Of a stretch of 64,000 nucleotides of DNA, positions 54,210 through 64,000 are shown in pieces; the first letter of the stretch is position 1, and the number at the start of each line of letters is the position of its first letter. This DNA is from Rhynchopus sp. YZ270_cl-10 (lineage: Eukaryota > Euglenozoa > Diplonemea > Diplonemida > Diplonemidae), in contig OZ037860.1 in the NCBI GenBank assembly GCA_964035575.1, forward strand, positions 334,689-398,688. The letters are read 5' to 3'. Made by a program: the position numbers and the translations under genes. The notes below the pieces were generated by a model. The model ran no database searches and was not told the origin of the DNA. It saw only the letters and a list, made by a program, of their open reading frames with translations.

Positions 54210-56129
54210 TCATCCACGCGCAATGCACTGGTCAACATGATTGTTCACATAGCGCTCTGAGCTTCCTGGGGGGAAGGTTTCCTGGCAGATGGGGCAGTTC
54301 AACGCGTCCCCTTCGGTGGATAGATTCTGTTGTTCTGTGGGCATCGCTTCAGGGATAAGGGGCGGTTGTGGAAGAGACGAAGGAAATGTTGATGCAGAAG
54401 ACGACGACGATGACGTACCTACCCCTCCGTTTAGCCGCAGCACCGGCTGTGGTGGGAGACATCCCATGTCATCATCATCATCATCATCATCGTCTTCGTC
54501 ATCCCCAATGTCCATATTACCACCAGTCACACATCCTTCGACGTGGTTCTGGAAAAAGCGTTCAGAAGATCTGTGTAGTTGGGAGGTACAGGAAAGGGGG
54601 TGAGGGTGAGGGTGAGGGTGGGTGGTGGTGTTGTGTGCATACCCCTCCGGCATAAGCTTGGTGCACACAGGGCACCGCATCTCAGGCGGCGGTTTGGGGT
54701 TCGCGCAGCTTTCGACGTGGTTTGAAATGTAACGTGCTGTGCATCCTGTAGCGGAAGAAAAGGTGCTTTTTCCCCCCCACTGTACCCCTACCGAGGCGTG
54801 ACGCTGACCACACAGTAGTTAGGTTTGAAGAATTTTTTTTAAAAAGGTGAATATTATTGTCACTCATTGTCAATCATCAATCATCAGAAAACACACACCT
54901 TGCGGAAGCTCCACACAACAGATCGGACAATGCACCGGGGAGGAGGACGTTTCTTGGCCTGGCTCTGACATCTCCTGGTCTTCGCCTCCGCCCCCACCGC
55001 CACCTGCCTCTTCCTCCACCTCCTCGACCTGCATGGCCGAATCATCATCTTCTACGGGCTGTTGAGGTGCTGTCTTCTCTTCTTCGTCTTCTTCTACTTC
55101 TTCTCTATTCGCTACAACCGCAATCGGTGTTGGCAAAGCCTCTGAGCTTTCCTTGATGTCCGCAGTGCAGCTCCCACAGTTGCGTTCAATGTGGAGCTCA
55201 GCTTGGCTGAGACGGATCACCGCACTCCGCCCTGCAATTTGCGCCGCAGAGTATCCCTGCCGTTTCATGTCTTCATAGTGAGATACATTGCCGCCAAGGA
55301 CACGACCCCCACCACCTCCACTCCGAGACACCTCTTCCGGTGGAGGCTTGTAGATCTCAGTCCCACCCACCTTCTTTCCAAGACCACCCCGCCAGTCAGC
55401 TTTTTTATATTCTGCGTGCAATTCTCGATATAAGGTGTAAAATTTCTCGTCATGTGGTCCATGGACACAATGAGAGAGCTCGTGTAGCATGGTGTCGATG
55501 ATTTCTGTGTATGGTAGGAACAACGCATCCTCGCCCATAGGGGACACCAGATGGCGTAATCGCAGCAAAATCTCTTCTCCTTTGTTTTTGTTCAACCCAA
55601 GAAGCTTTTGCTGCAGAGGGGACAGCTCTGAGAGCTGCCCGATGTTCCAGCGGTATTTCTCGAGGATTGCAACAATCGCAGGGTCTGAGGCAACCTTTTT
55701 AAGAATCGCATCCGCTTCGTTATGCCGCGGGAGCTCCGTCAGCGGATGTATTCTGTGAATATACCGTGAGATAGAGGGTCCTGCCGCTAACCGCTTCTTG
55801 CGTGCTTCCGACGATATGTTAAGAGCCTGGAGTCGCGCTGGTTGTGGCCGTTTTGCCGCATTTTCATCAGCACGTTGTATCGAAGCCACATCAGTTGTAT
55901 CCTGCAACATAACAAGAACCTTCCCCTTCTCTCCAACCACCGTACGCAGGTCCTGCGTCTCACGCGCAATATCACGTCCCCGGCATAAAAGCTTTACACC
56001 CTGCCCCGAAAGCTGCTCGGAGGGAACATCAAATTCGCGTGCAAAGACCAACAGCAGGTCGCGTACGTGGTCGGTTTCTTCAACCTCAAATTGTTTGGAA
56101 ATGCGGCGGAAGGTGACCGATACCTTCAT
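54210..56129 (-). CDS. UBL-WLM metalloprotease with three UBZ-like zinc fingers (Wss1-related)
   Basis: Exons 54899-56129, 54643-54745 and 54210-54570, with introns of 153 (GTGTGT...TACAG) and 72 bases (GTATGC...CACAG), give 564 residues. The second intron is a multiple of three and stays open if retained. Residues 1-75 are ubiquitin-like (MKVSVTFRRISKQFEV). The WLM domain follows, with the zinc-protease motif HELSHCVHGPHDEKF at about residue 215. Wss1/Spartan-type enzymes cut proteins crosslinked to DNA. The C-terminal part holds three matching fingers: CPICCVELPQG...NHVESC, CPVCTKLMPEG...NHVEGC and CPICQETFPPG...NHVDQC, of the Cys2-His-Cys kind used to bind ubiquitin. Acidic and Gly-rich linkers separate them. 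Two finger-encoding segments are split by introns at equivalent points, which suggests duplication of an exon unit. Confidence 0.88.
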
Positions 56130-57507
56130 GTGGTGTGGGGGGATGGTTTTTTTGTGTAATAGAAGGGGGTTCTGTAATTAGTTTGGAAAGGTTCTGGTGG
56201 TAGATTGATGGGGAGACGGCACATGCCAATTTATTGGTCTCCCCTCTGGGTCTTTAGGTTTTCCGATTCCAGCAGACAAACTAGCATTAGCTAGTGAGAC
56301 CTCATTTGGAGACACCAGTCAGGTGGGGAGTTTGGCTGGGGCGGATCTGGTATACAATAACGCAGGTGTCCTAAGGCAAGCTTGAGATAAGGGGGTGTTG
56401 CGGTGCGTCGTTGCCAGTTAGTGTCTTGTGGTTGAGATGAAGATTTTTTTTGTAAAAATGGGAAGAGTTTGGGGTAGGCTTTTTTAGTATGTATGTAACT
56501 CTAGTAGCGTACAATGGAAAAATAAAAGGGGGGGAATCGCCGGGAGGGGGGAAATGACAGTTTTTTTTAAAAAAGTTTATTTGAAAAATAGTCCCGTTTT
56601 TTCTATGGGTGAGTGGACAAAAAAAATATTGTGCGTTTTATCAAAAATAAAAAATGCAAATAGATCTAAGTGGTTTTAACAACAGCGACGCTGAGTGGGG
56701 GTGGGGAAGGGGTTATTCGGTTTTCCGACCGGCAGAACAGTTCTGTACAAAAGAACGCATTTGTTTTTTGTTTGTTTGTTTGTTTTGTTTTTTATTTTAT
56801 TGTAGAGACACCCGAGGATGAGCTCCACTATCAAAAGTTTTTTTGTTTTTTGTTTTTGCTGCGAATTTTTGAAAATTGACAATTTGTAGCACACCATGTG
56901 CCAAAGACACGTTGCACAATGTAAAACGAAAACTTGAAACATCGATGATTACCACCTTCTGCAGAGGCTAGAAGGCCCACAGACTGGCTCACAAAAAGGG
57001 ATGACAAAAATATAACAAAAACAATTATCAGATGAACCTAAGACCCTCGTTGCTTAAGTCGGCAGTTCGGCTGAGTTTTATTTGTCTTTCTGCACACACC
57101 CCCTCCTTCTTTTCCTTCAATCAAACAAGTTTCAAAAAAAAAATTGCATAAAAATGTATTCGTCGCATGCAAAGTGTTACCTTTGATGCCCTTTTTTTCC
57201 ATTTTTTCGATAAATTATGTTGGAATAGTGGGGTTCAATCTCCACATTTCCCCCTCCAAATAACGAACAATCTTTTCAACAAAAATCTACCAAAATAAAG
57301 CGCAAACGACTCTGCGGACGCAGACACTAATAAAAGCGCAACGCAAAAAAAAGGGGGCATTGCCTAAACAATTTTTAACACCAATTGATTCAAATCTAAG
57401 AGACCGGCTTTTTTTTGTTTTTCCCTTTTTTTAAAACTAAAAAATCTTCGTTCCTTATCTACCGTATCTCTCTCTCTCTCTCGCTCTCTCACCCCGCGAT
57501 ACTTTGA
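56130..57507. other. Intergenic region between the Wss1-like and kinesin genes
   Basis: No gene. It contains a family F copy near 56800-56832, a family A copy at 57018, a weak D-like stretch near 57298-57345 and a CT-dinucleotide run at 57468-57490 just beyond the kinesin stop. Confidence 0.6.
57018..57062 (+). repeat. Family A hairpin repeat, diverged
   Basis: ACAATTATCAGATGAAC, CTAAG, ACCCTCGTTG, CTTAAG, TC. The stem is retained with a shifted arm. Confidence 0.5.
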
Positions 57508-59764
57508 TCAACGCGACTGTGTCACCTCCAGAAGACGTGCAATCTTGGTCTGACGCATCCGGTCCATACGCTGGCCTCCTTCCGAGGTTTTGGACTGTAA
57601 AAAAAGAGAGATTTTTTAACTAAACATTGTTGAATGGGCAATACCTTTTTGCACTGGATGCATCTCCCCTTTTCCATCATTCTTGCGTATGTGTCGTTGC
57701 GTTCCTGCGACTCGCGGAGTTCGCGGAGGAGGCCTGCAATCTTTGCCTGAAGAGAGTGGTTTGTTGCGACCGCTGTGCGTCTTTGCTCTTCAGTGCATTC
57801 CCGCTGTTCTACGTGCTGTTGCAGGTTTTCCCGCATAAAGTCGTTCTGGAGGGCAGCTCGTTGCAGCTGTGATTGCATCACCTTCTGTTCTGTACAGACA
57901 CGCTTTCTGTCGCTCTCAATGGAAGTATCGGCAGAGCTTCGTCTCCGTGTCTTACGTGGTCTCGTCCCCACCGATAATGTTCTACTCAAACGCGACGATG
58001 GTGCTGGCGATGCAGGTGTCGATATATCATTGAAGACGCCCTCATTCGCCCTCGTCTCCAGCGTGTTGTATGCTTCCTGCAAATCGCTGAGCTCCTTTTT
58101 AAGTGAATGTGCCGTGTCTCTCTCAGTGGAGAGGGCAGACTGTGCGGAGTCGAGTTGTGTGCAGACCTCCTCCAGCTGCTTCAGTGCTTCGTCTTGCCCA
58201 GAGGTTGCTGCAGTGGCTTTGTCGCGAAGGAGTTGTATGGTGTTGGTGGTCTGTGAGAGTGTGTCGTGCTGTGCTGCGAGGGCGGTCTCTGCTTCCCGTT
58301 GTGCGGATGCAGCGGCGTCACGTTCGTCGCGCATGGTGCTGACATCAAGAAGTGCGGCATCGAGGTTGTGGTGCGTCACCTCTCGCGATGCACGTTGCGC
58401 CTCAAGCTCTGCGTTCGCACAGTCCAGCAAATGCTGCAGTTGTTTTACCTGAAGTGTGTTGAATGAGAAATCCGTTTTGTAACCTGAGGGAAGGGCTTTA
58501 AAATTAGTTGATCCTGAGGATGCAACCCACTGGCATTTCTTTCAGACAAAATAACCGTTGGGATTGGTTGCCCAAGGAGGGTGTGTAGGGGAGAGAGCGG
58601 GAAGGTGTGGAATGCGTTGTGTGGTGTGGGCATACCTTCGACGCCTCAGCCTCGCGAAGTTTGTTCTGTGTCGCGTGCAGTGCAATGTTCTTGGCGCGTG
58701 TGGCATAGGAGAGCGTAGAGAGGGACTGCGACTCATTGGAGAGGAGAGGCGACACCATTGCCAGCATGCTGTGGTGTGGTGTTGGGGATGTTCATGAGAA
58801 AAAGGGCATACCGAGTTTTGCTGTTTCCCCCGAAGTTCTCTGACAGAAGCCTTGTCAGCTTCGACTCACGCAGCATTCCCCGCATTTCCTGCATTGGCGT
58901 TCCGTTTGAGAAGCTGTTGAGCGCCTTGCCGAGGACGAGCAGGCTTTTGTTGATGTGTGAGCCCTCACGGCGGCGGAGGCCTTCTGTGCCTGTTCGCGAG
59001 AGGCATTCACTGCCGGCCAGGTCGACGAATTTGATGTTAGAGACGAGCGAGGTTTGGTTGCTTTCATCACGCTGTTTGTACGCAAGGATCACGACCATGT
59101 GGGATCGGGATGACTGGTCGTTCATGCCTGTGGCCGCAGTCTCCCTCGCATGCACGCCACGTTGCAGCAGCTGCATCGCCTGATCGCTGCAGTCCACCTG
59201 CGCCTCCACCGCCCCCACCACAACGACCTGCCGCGTCTCGCTGTCCTCCATCAACGTCGGCGCCTTCTCACTCCCGCTCTTCCAGCTCAGCAGATCCCGC
59301 ACCTCTTCGTTGTAGATCTCCAGAACAGAGATCGTCATTGTGATCTTCAGCTGCGGGTTGTGGTGCAGCTTTTGTTGTTTGCACTCCGAGAGATCGCGCA
59401 AGAAGCGTGGAAGCAGCCCGGTTGTGTGCGGGGTATGCTCTGCGTCTAGCGGCAGCCCTGCACCTGGCAACCCCAAGAGTGTGTACGTCTTCCCCGCCCC
59501 GGTTTGGCCATACGCAAAGAGACAGGTATTGTAGCCCTCCATCGCGTCCTGCACCATCGGCTTCGCACAGCGTTCATACACCTCCTCCTGCTGCCCCAGA
59601 ATCACAGAGTCAAACGCAAACTCACGCCCCCCCTGCCGGATCACATCCTCCTCAACAACCAGCGTCTGTTCATGGCAGCCCTCGGGAGGGGGCCGGATCC
59701 GCACAGCGACCTGCATCCGGCTTTGCGCCGACACCACTCTCCCCCGGGTGCTCTCACTATGCAT
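57508..59764 (-). CDS. Kinesin motor protein, N-terminal motor
   Basis: Exons 58812-59764, 58636-58768, 57645-58448 and 57508-57594, with introns of 43 (GTATGC), 187 (GTATGC) and 50 bases (GTATTG), all in frame; 658 residues. The motor starts QVAVRIRPPP and carries the P-loop GQTGAGKT, switch I NDQSSRSH, switch II DLAGSE and LSYATRAKNIALHAT before the neck. The first intron splits the segment between GGNSKTR and MLAMVSPLLSNESQSL. Residues about 365-630 are coiled coil with a basic insert (RPRKTRRRSS), and one CIQCKK pair near the end. The short Arg-rich tail ends LLEVTQSR. It walks on microtubules; the subfamily cannot be fixed by eye. The N-terminal motor predicts plus-end movement. Confidence 0.92.
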
Positions 59765-60540
59765 TGCGAAGAGATTTCAACACGACGGCTGGGTAGGGAT
59801 AACGATGTGTGTGTGTGTGTGTGGGGTGTTTTATTTTGTCCCCCCTGAAGAGGAGTGTTGCTGATGGAAAAATATTTTGAGACAGATTGAAGTGAATATT
59901 TGCAATAACCAAACACTCGAAAGACCCCGTTCAGAAGCACTGGGGGGAGGATATGAATTGAGCCTGCAGCAGCGCGCCACACGATGAGAAAAGGAGAGTT
60001 ACGTTGCCTTGAAATACAACAGCCTATGGTACACTGTCAACGAGAGGACCTGTCAGTTAACACTGCTGAGAGAATTTGATGTTGAAGGAAGGGCAGAGCT
60101 TTGTTTTTGAGAGGGGGCAGTGGGGGGCGCGGGGGAGGGAGGGGTAACATCACACTACCCCCGCCTGCATTGTTCTACATAGCAAAAATAAAGGGAGAAG
60201 AAAAAAAAAAGGTGGCATTTTTGTCGTTCCCTCACCCTCTTCTTGTAGTTGTTTGATGCGGTGACGTTTCGACACACCTCTCACCTGTTGGGTGGTGGCA
60301 CGACATGGCACTTTCCGCTCACAAAGTAGTGTGCGTAAAAAGAGTTGGGTTTGAGGGTGAAACGCAGACACACATCTCGACCTGTTTTTGGTGAGGCGCG
60401 GTTCTGCAGCGCGGTTCGCCCCCCCCCAGAACCGCAAAGTGTGTTCACAATGCTTTGTTTCTATTTACTTCTATCGAACACTCTCCCCTCCGGAGCAGCG
60501 TTCTACAATACGTAACCTACCCCCCCACGTATTCGTATCA

Positions 60541-60643
60541 ATACGTATTAATACGAATCTGGTGTGATCACCAAACGGATTCTCCGTGGTTCTCCCGTGG
60601 GTTGTCCGTACCCCCTGAATCACACCAGAATCAATTACGTATT
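60541..60643. repeat. Small inverted repeat, possible MITE
   Basis: GAATCTGGTGTGATC (60555-60569) faces GAATCACACCAGAATC (60617-60632), with ATACGTATTAATACG outside. The ACGTATTAATACG block also occurs just inside the hAT ends (49740 and 53500), hinting at a related element. Confidence 0.5.
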
Positions 60644-60877
60644 TTTTGAACGCTGCCTCCCGAGAAGGATTGCTCCCGTCTACATTATTCTACAGAGAAA
60701 CGCCGCGTTTTAGTCACCTAAAAACAAGTAATTGCTATCGGAAAAAAAACGGGGTGTGATGTGGAACTCCATCCTGTAGAAATAGTCTACAACACACCCA
60801 GCATTCTGCTCTTCTGCAGGTATGCTAACGCTCTTCGTACGCTGCCAGACCCACTGGGACGCCAGCATCTGAAACGT

Positions 60878-61068
60878 TCAAGAAGGGGGGCTGTCCTCTT
60901 CGTCCAGCACCATCTGCTCGATAGCGTTGTTGGACGCCCGCTCGGCAGGCTCGGCGTGGTCCAGCTCGTTTTTGTCCACAGGCTCCCCACATTGTCGTCG
61001 TCGTTGGAGCAGTGCGGAAGGAACACAGAATGCACAGACTACAACACATCGATCACACCAGGCGCATC
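60878..61068 (-). other. Coding-like remnant or isolated terminal exon
   Basis: A minus-strand frame of about 60 codons ends at 60878 with a hydrophilic stretch, CGEPVDKNELDHAEPAERA then EQMVLDEEDSPPS. Its composition is that of a real protein tail, yet no start, acceptor or partner exon is seen and no family is recognised. Confidence 0.25.
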
Positions 61069-61270
61069 AGCACCTCCAGCAAATCGCCAGGATGCTACGG
61101 TGGTTTCGAAAATCGCGCGGAGTTTTCCACAGCACACCCCGCTTTTTCCTTAGCAATTACTTGTCCTTGTTGTTACTGTTGTTTTCAACCACCTTCCTTC
61201 AACCCTTGTAGGGATCAGTTGTTATTTTTTTCGCGAAAACATAAAATTACACATTTCAAGAGAACAAATT

Positions 61271-61796
61271 AAAAAGGGTCCTTATTTGCATTTTTGGGCT
61301 CCGCCCGTGCAGTGGTGGGGTCAATCTCGAAAATTGGACAATTTTTTGACCACTTAAATTTTGAGAAATATGAGCCCGGTTGCTTATACGTGGGGCCCAT
61401 TTTCGGCTAAAATTTTCCTCAAAATCTGGTTTTGTAAAATTGACCCTTTACTCCCCCCCCACATCGATTTCAATACTATACCTTACTTCACCTACGGTTG
61501 CCCTTACAGGGGGGTGAAGGAAGGTAAGTTGAAAAAGGGTCTTTATTTGCATTTTTGGGCTCCGCCCGTGCAGTGGTGGGGTCAATCTCGAAAATTGGAC
61601 AATTTTTTGACCACTTAAATTTTGAGAAATATGAGCCCGGTTGCTTATACGTGGGGCCCATTTTCGGCTAAAATTTTCCTCAAAATCTGGTTTTGTAAAA
61701 TTGACCCTTTACTCCCCCCCCACATCGATTTCAATACTATACCTTACTTCACCTACGGTTGCCCTTACAGGGGGGTGAAGGAAGGTAAGTTGAAAA
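61271..61796 (+). repeat. Tandem duplication, 261-bp unit, two copies
   Basis: Units 61271-61531 and 61532-61792 differ at almost no position (one C/T near the start), so the duplication is recent or an assembly artefact. Part of the unit (CAGTGGTGGGGTCAAT) recurs in diverged form at 47285. Confidence 0.85.
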
Positions 61797-61797
61797 C

Positions 61798-61862
61798 GAG
61801 AAAAGTTTATAAGATGAAACCTAAAGCCTCTCGTGATTAGTCACGTTGGATTAGTCACCTTG
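61798..61862 (+). repeat. Family A hairpin repeat with doubled right arm
   Basis: AAAGTTTATAAGATGAAAC, CTAAAGC, CTCTCGTG, ATTAGTCAC, then a second GGATTAGTCACC. It lies directly after the tandem duplication. Confidence 0.6.
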
Positions 61863-62540
61863 CAAAAAAAAAAAAAAAAAAGTGTCGTTTCGAAAAGAGA
61901 AAAACTGCGTCACCACAAGGATGTACATTTTTTATAGCACACCTATTGGAGAGCACCATAGAGACTCTAGTAAGCTTGCTTACAGATGGGTAGGTGGCCA
62001 AAAAAAGAGAGAAGTTGGGAAGATACGTCTAAGCCGTATGTTGGTCGTCTTGAAGGGAGAAAACAAATTCATATACTTTCAAATAAAATTTGAAAGCATT
62101 AGGGAAGTGAGAAAAAAAAAACTGTTGGCTCACCTCGTAAACACAATGATTCAGTAGACTCAGAAAAAGGGGGGTCAAAAAAAGCTTCATTGCCAACCTT
62201 CATCAAGACAGCCCCATCCAATGAGGTCTGTGAGTTGAGGAAAATTGCAGGAAGTTTTTTTTTTTTTTTTTTTTTTGTCAAATTGTTGGAGTAGGTGTCG
62301 TTGCCGGTGTAGTTGCCTTGGTTGTGTTGCCACAGTTTGTGGCAATCTCCACTTTTTTTTTCGGAAAACTTGGTTTGTATGATGCAGACACCCAAAAGGA
62401 TGAGCCCCACTATACACACGCCTTTAAAAATTTTATTGACACCACACCCCCTACCCCAATTGACACTTTCTGAGATAAATGCACCTCTTTTTTTCACATA
62501 AAAATAGATCGGTTTTTGAGTAATATGGTTAAGCCTTAGT

Positions 62541-62580
62541 ACGTCACCAAGAAAGAATGTGCCACTCACGCACACCTTGA
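62541..62580 (+). repeat. Family C hairpin repeat, diverged
   Basis: AAGAATGTGCCACTCACGCACACC; GTGC and GCAC arms around CACTCAC. Confidence 0.4.
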
Positions 62581-63095
62581 AAAAAAATGAATTTCTAGAG
62601 GGGGGGAAAATCGGATGACGCCGATACAAGCTGCTTCGAGAAGAAACATTCAGGGAGAGGTGGGGGTGGGGGGTGGGAGTGGGGAGAAGACTATGACCCC
62701 ACAGTAAAGCGGATTTGGTTCGCTGGGTGCAGGGCCGGGAGGTGGGGTACTAGAATGTGATCTCTAAGACCGGGAGAGGGGAGGCGGGGGGAAATGGGAT
62801 TTTATTTAGGAATATGGGACAGGTTTTTTTTACCCTGGTAAACCCGGGGATTGAGAGTTTTCTGTCCCCCATTTTTTTTGATATTTCTGACAAAACAGGT
62901 CAGCAAGATTTGTACTTCGTTTATTTTTTTCCTTTGTCGTTTCAGACCAACTTCATGAAGACAATTACCCCACCCAAGGCGGGTCCTGTATTGTCAGGTA
63001 CAGAATACTTTCAGACACGCCCCGGCAGAAGGAAACTCTGATCCCAACCCATTTTGAAGAGAAAAAAAGGAATCAGCGACGATTCTCGAGCACGG

Positions 63096-63264
63096 ATGCT
63101 GCCAGATCTGGCCAGATCTCCAGATCTGGGCCGCCCAGATCTGGCCAGATCTGGAAAAAAATTTTTTTTTTTTTGAAAAAAAAATTTTCCCAGACGTCCC
63201 AGATCTGGCCAGATCTGGCCAGATCTGGCCAAATCTGGGAGATCTGGGACGTCTGGGAAAATTT
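63096..63264. repeat. CAGATCTGG palindrome cluster (foldback-like)
   Basis: About nine CCAGATCTGG-type palindromes surround A/T runs. CCCAGACGTCCCAGATCTGG and its near-inverse (CCAAATCTGGGAGATCTGGG, then ACGTCTGGG) form a long hairpin at 63190-63257. No target duplication is resolved. Confidence 0.6.
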
Positions 63265-64000
63265 TTTTTTCCAGGTACCCCAATGACATAACGAAGTATC
63301 GCTTGAAGTACCGTTCAATATACGTTGCTCGTGTGTGCAAGTTACGAAGTAGGACACACAAGGTATATCAAACGATAAATCAATCAGATAAACGTTACAT
63401 CATCGGAAAATTGTTGGCACCGCCGCCCTGTCTTCGTATTTATTACGTCGACAGGCCAAACAGCGTTGGGCTCAGAAGAAGCAGTGCAAAACACTGGGGA
63501 TCAACATGAGAACCAACTCCCAACAACACAGGCTACCGAAGTAGCAGGTGGGGTGTTGCGGGTGTTTGGGGTGAAAGAAAATCGATTTTGGTAAGTTCCA
63601 GCAGAAAATTCTTAAGTTTGCACAATTGAGAAGGGTGTTACCACTGCCTAATATTATTCGTACATGTGAACCGGTAAGGTCGAGAAGGGTGGACACGGCA
63701 TACAAGTACAAGTACAAGTAAGACGTACCTTCTACAAAGGCTGAATTCGCAATTCTTAAGGGATTGAATTCAGCCCCCACGTGGTGTTTTTGAGAAAATC
63801 ATTCCATGGTATACAGCTAATGGTTCCCGAAGAATGATTCGCCCCTCCTCGTTCATGCAAACTTAAGAAAATTCTGAAGTAACTACAACCTGGCGTGCGG
63901 GTACAGATGCATTGCTTTGTTCTTTCCTCAAAGTCATGTGTGATCTCTCGGGTCTGTACTAAAGTCAGTGTTTAGATAAGCATCCACTTGACTCGTTCTA

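Larger units (their letters stand above)
59765..64000. other. Right-hand repeat-rich region
   Basis: No firm gene. It holds a short B copy (60005-60042), a palindromic element (60541), a coding-like remnant (60878), a 261-bp tandem duplication (61271), A (61798), F, G and C repeats near 62300-62580, and an AGATCT palindrome cluster (63096). The last 700 bases show no feature I can name beyond a short GAATTC palindrome near 63745. Confidence 0.55.

Noticed and set aside
54571-54642. His-Pro repeat (about eight residues) in the Wss1-like protein
   Set aside because: It lies in a C/A-rich stretch with GTATGC and CACAG borders like the ZIP intron, and splicing it out restores the regular zinc finger.
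60150-60437. Minus-strand open frame of 95 codons
   Set aside because: Basic, Phe/Leu-run composition, no family resemblance and no good splice partner.
60878-61153. Plus-strand frame over the same stretch (60761-61153)
   Set aside because: The minus-strand frame has the more protein-like composition; neither is strong enough to call a gene.
12768-62580. CRISPR array or bacterial-type terminators
   Set aside because: The hairpins are dispersed, not spaced as an array, the genes have spliceosomal introns, and most hairpins lie kilobases from gene ends.

Overview
The window is nuclear DNA from an unidentified unicellular eukaryote, most likely a flagellate protist. It carries protein genes with short GT-AG introns (43 to 321 bases, 14 of 19 donors reading GTATG), a kinesin, a condensin kleisin and a probable basal-body protein. 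All positions and splice joins below were worked out by eye, and I cannot name the lineage.

Eleven host genes lie on the minus strand: the start of a ZIP metal transporter (1-800), a DOCK-type DHR-1/C2 protein (2036-7653), condensin subunit CAP-H (9081-12401), a small unknown protein (18286-18795), a nine-exon coiled-coil/Sfi1-repeat/EF-hand protein (20013-26960), an SNF2-type ATPase fused to an AlkA-like DNA glycosylase (28457-34060), a B-box plus TPR-like protein (38038-39570), uridine phosphorylase (43228-44422), a membrane-anchored acidic protein (48622-49545), a UBL-WLM-zinc finger protease of the Wss1 kind (54210-56129) and a kinesin (57508-59764). The only plus-strand gene is the transposase of a nearly complete hAT transposon (49717-53538), whose right end holds a nested foldback element.

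The intergenic spaces (0.6 to 6 kb) are A/T-run rich and packed with short dispersed repeats. Family E has a stem whose two arms change together between copies: CCCTA/TAGGG, CCTGC/GCAGG, CCTGTC/GACAGG, CTTTA/TAAAG, TTATC/GATAA and TGTAC/GTATA. Families A, B, C and D share an A-rich leader, a short variable stem and a loop related to CCTCTCGTG. Every copy I found is in plus orientation, antisense to the host genes. Read on the minus strand each is a hairpin followed by a T-run, which suggests structured RNA genes or SINE-like retroposons. Several small inverted-repeat transposons with clean target duplications sit among and inside these repeats. A broken reverse-transcriptase fossil lies antisense to the 5' end of the CAP-H gene.

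Functionally the genes cover chromosome structure and DNA repair (CAP-H, SNF2-glycosylase, Wss1-like), cytoskeleton and basal body (kinesin, Sfi1-like protein, DOCK-like) and metabolism or transport (uridine phosphorylase, ZIP). They do not form an obvious pathway cluster. Introns tend to sit near gene 3' ends.
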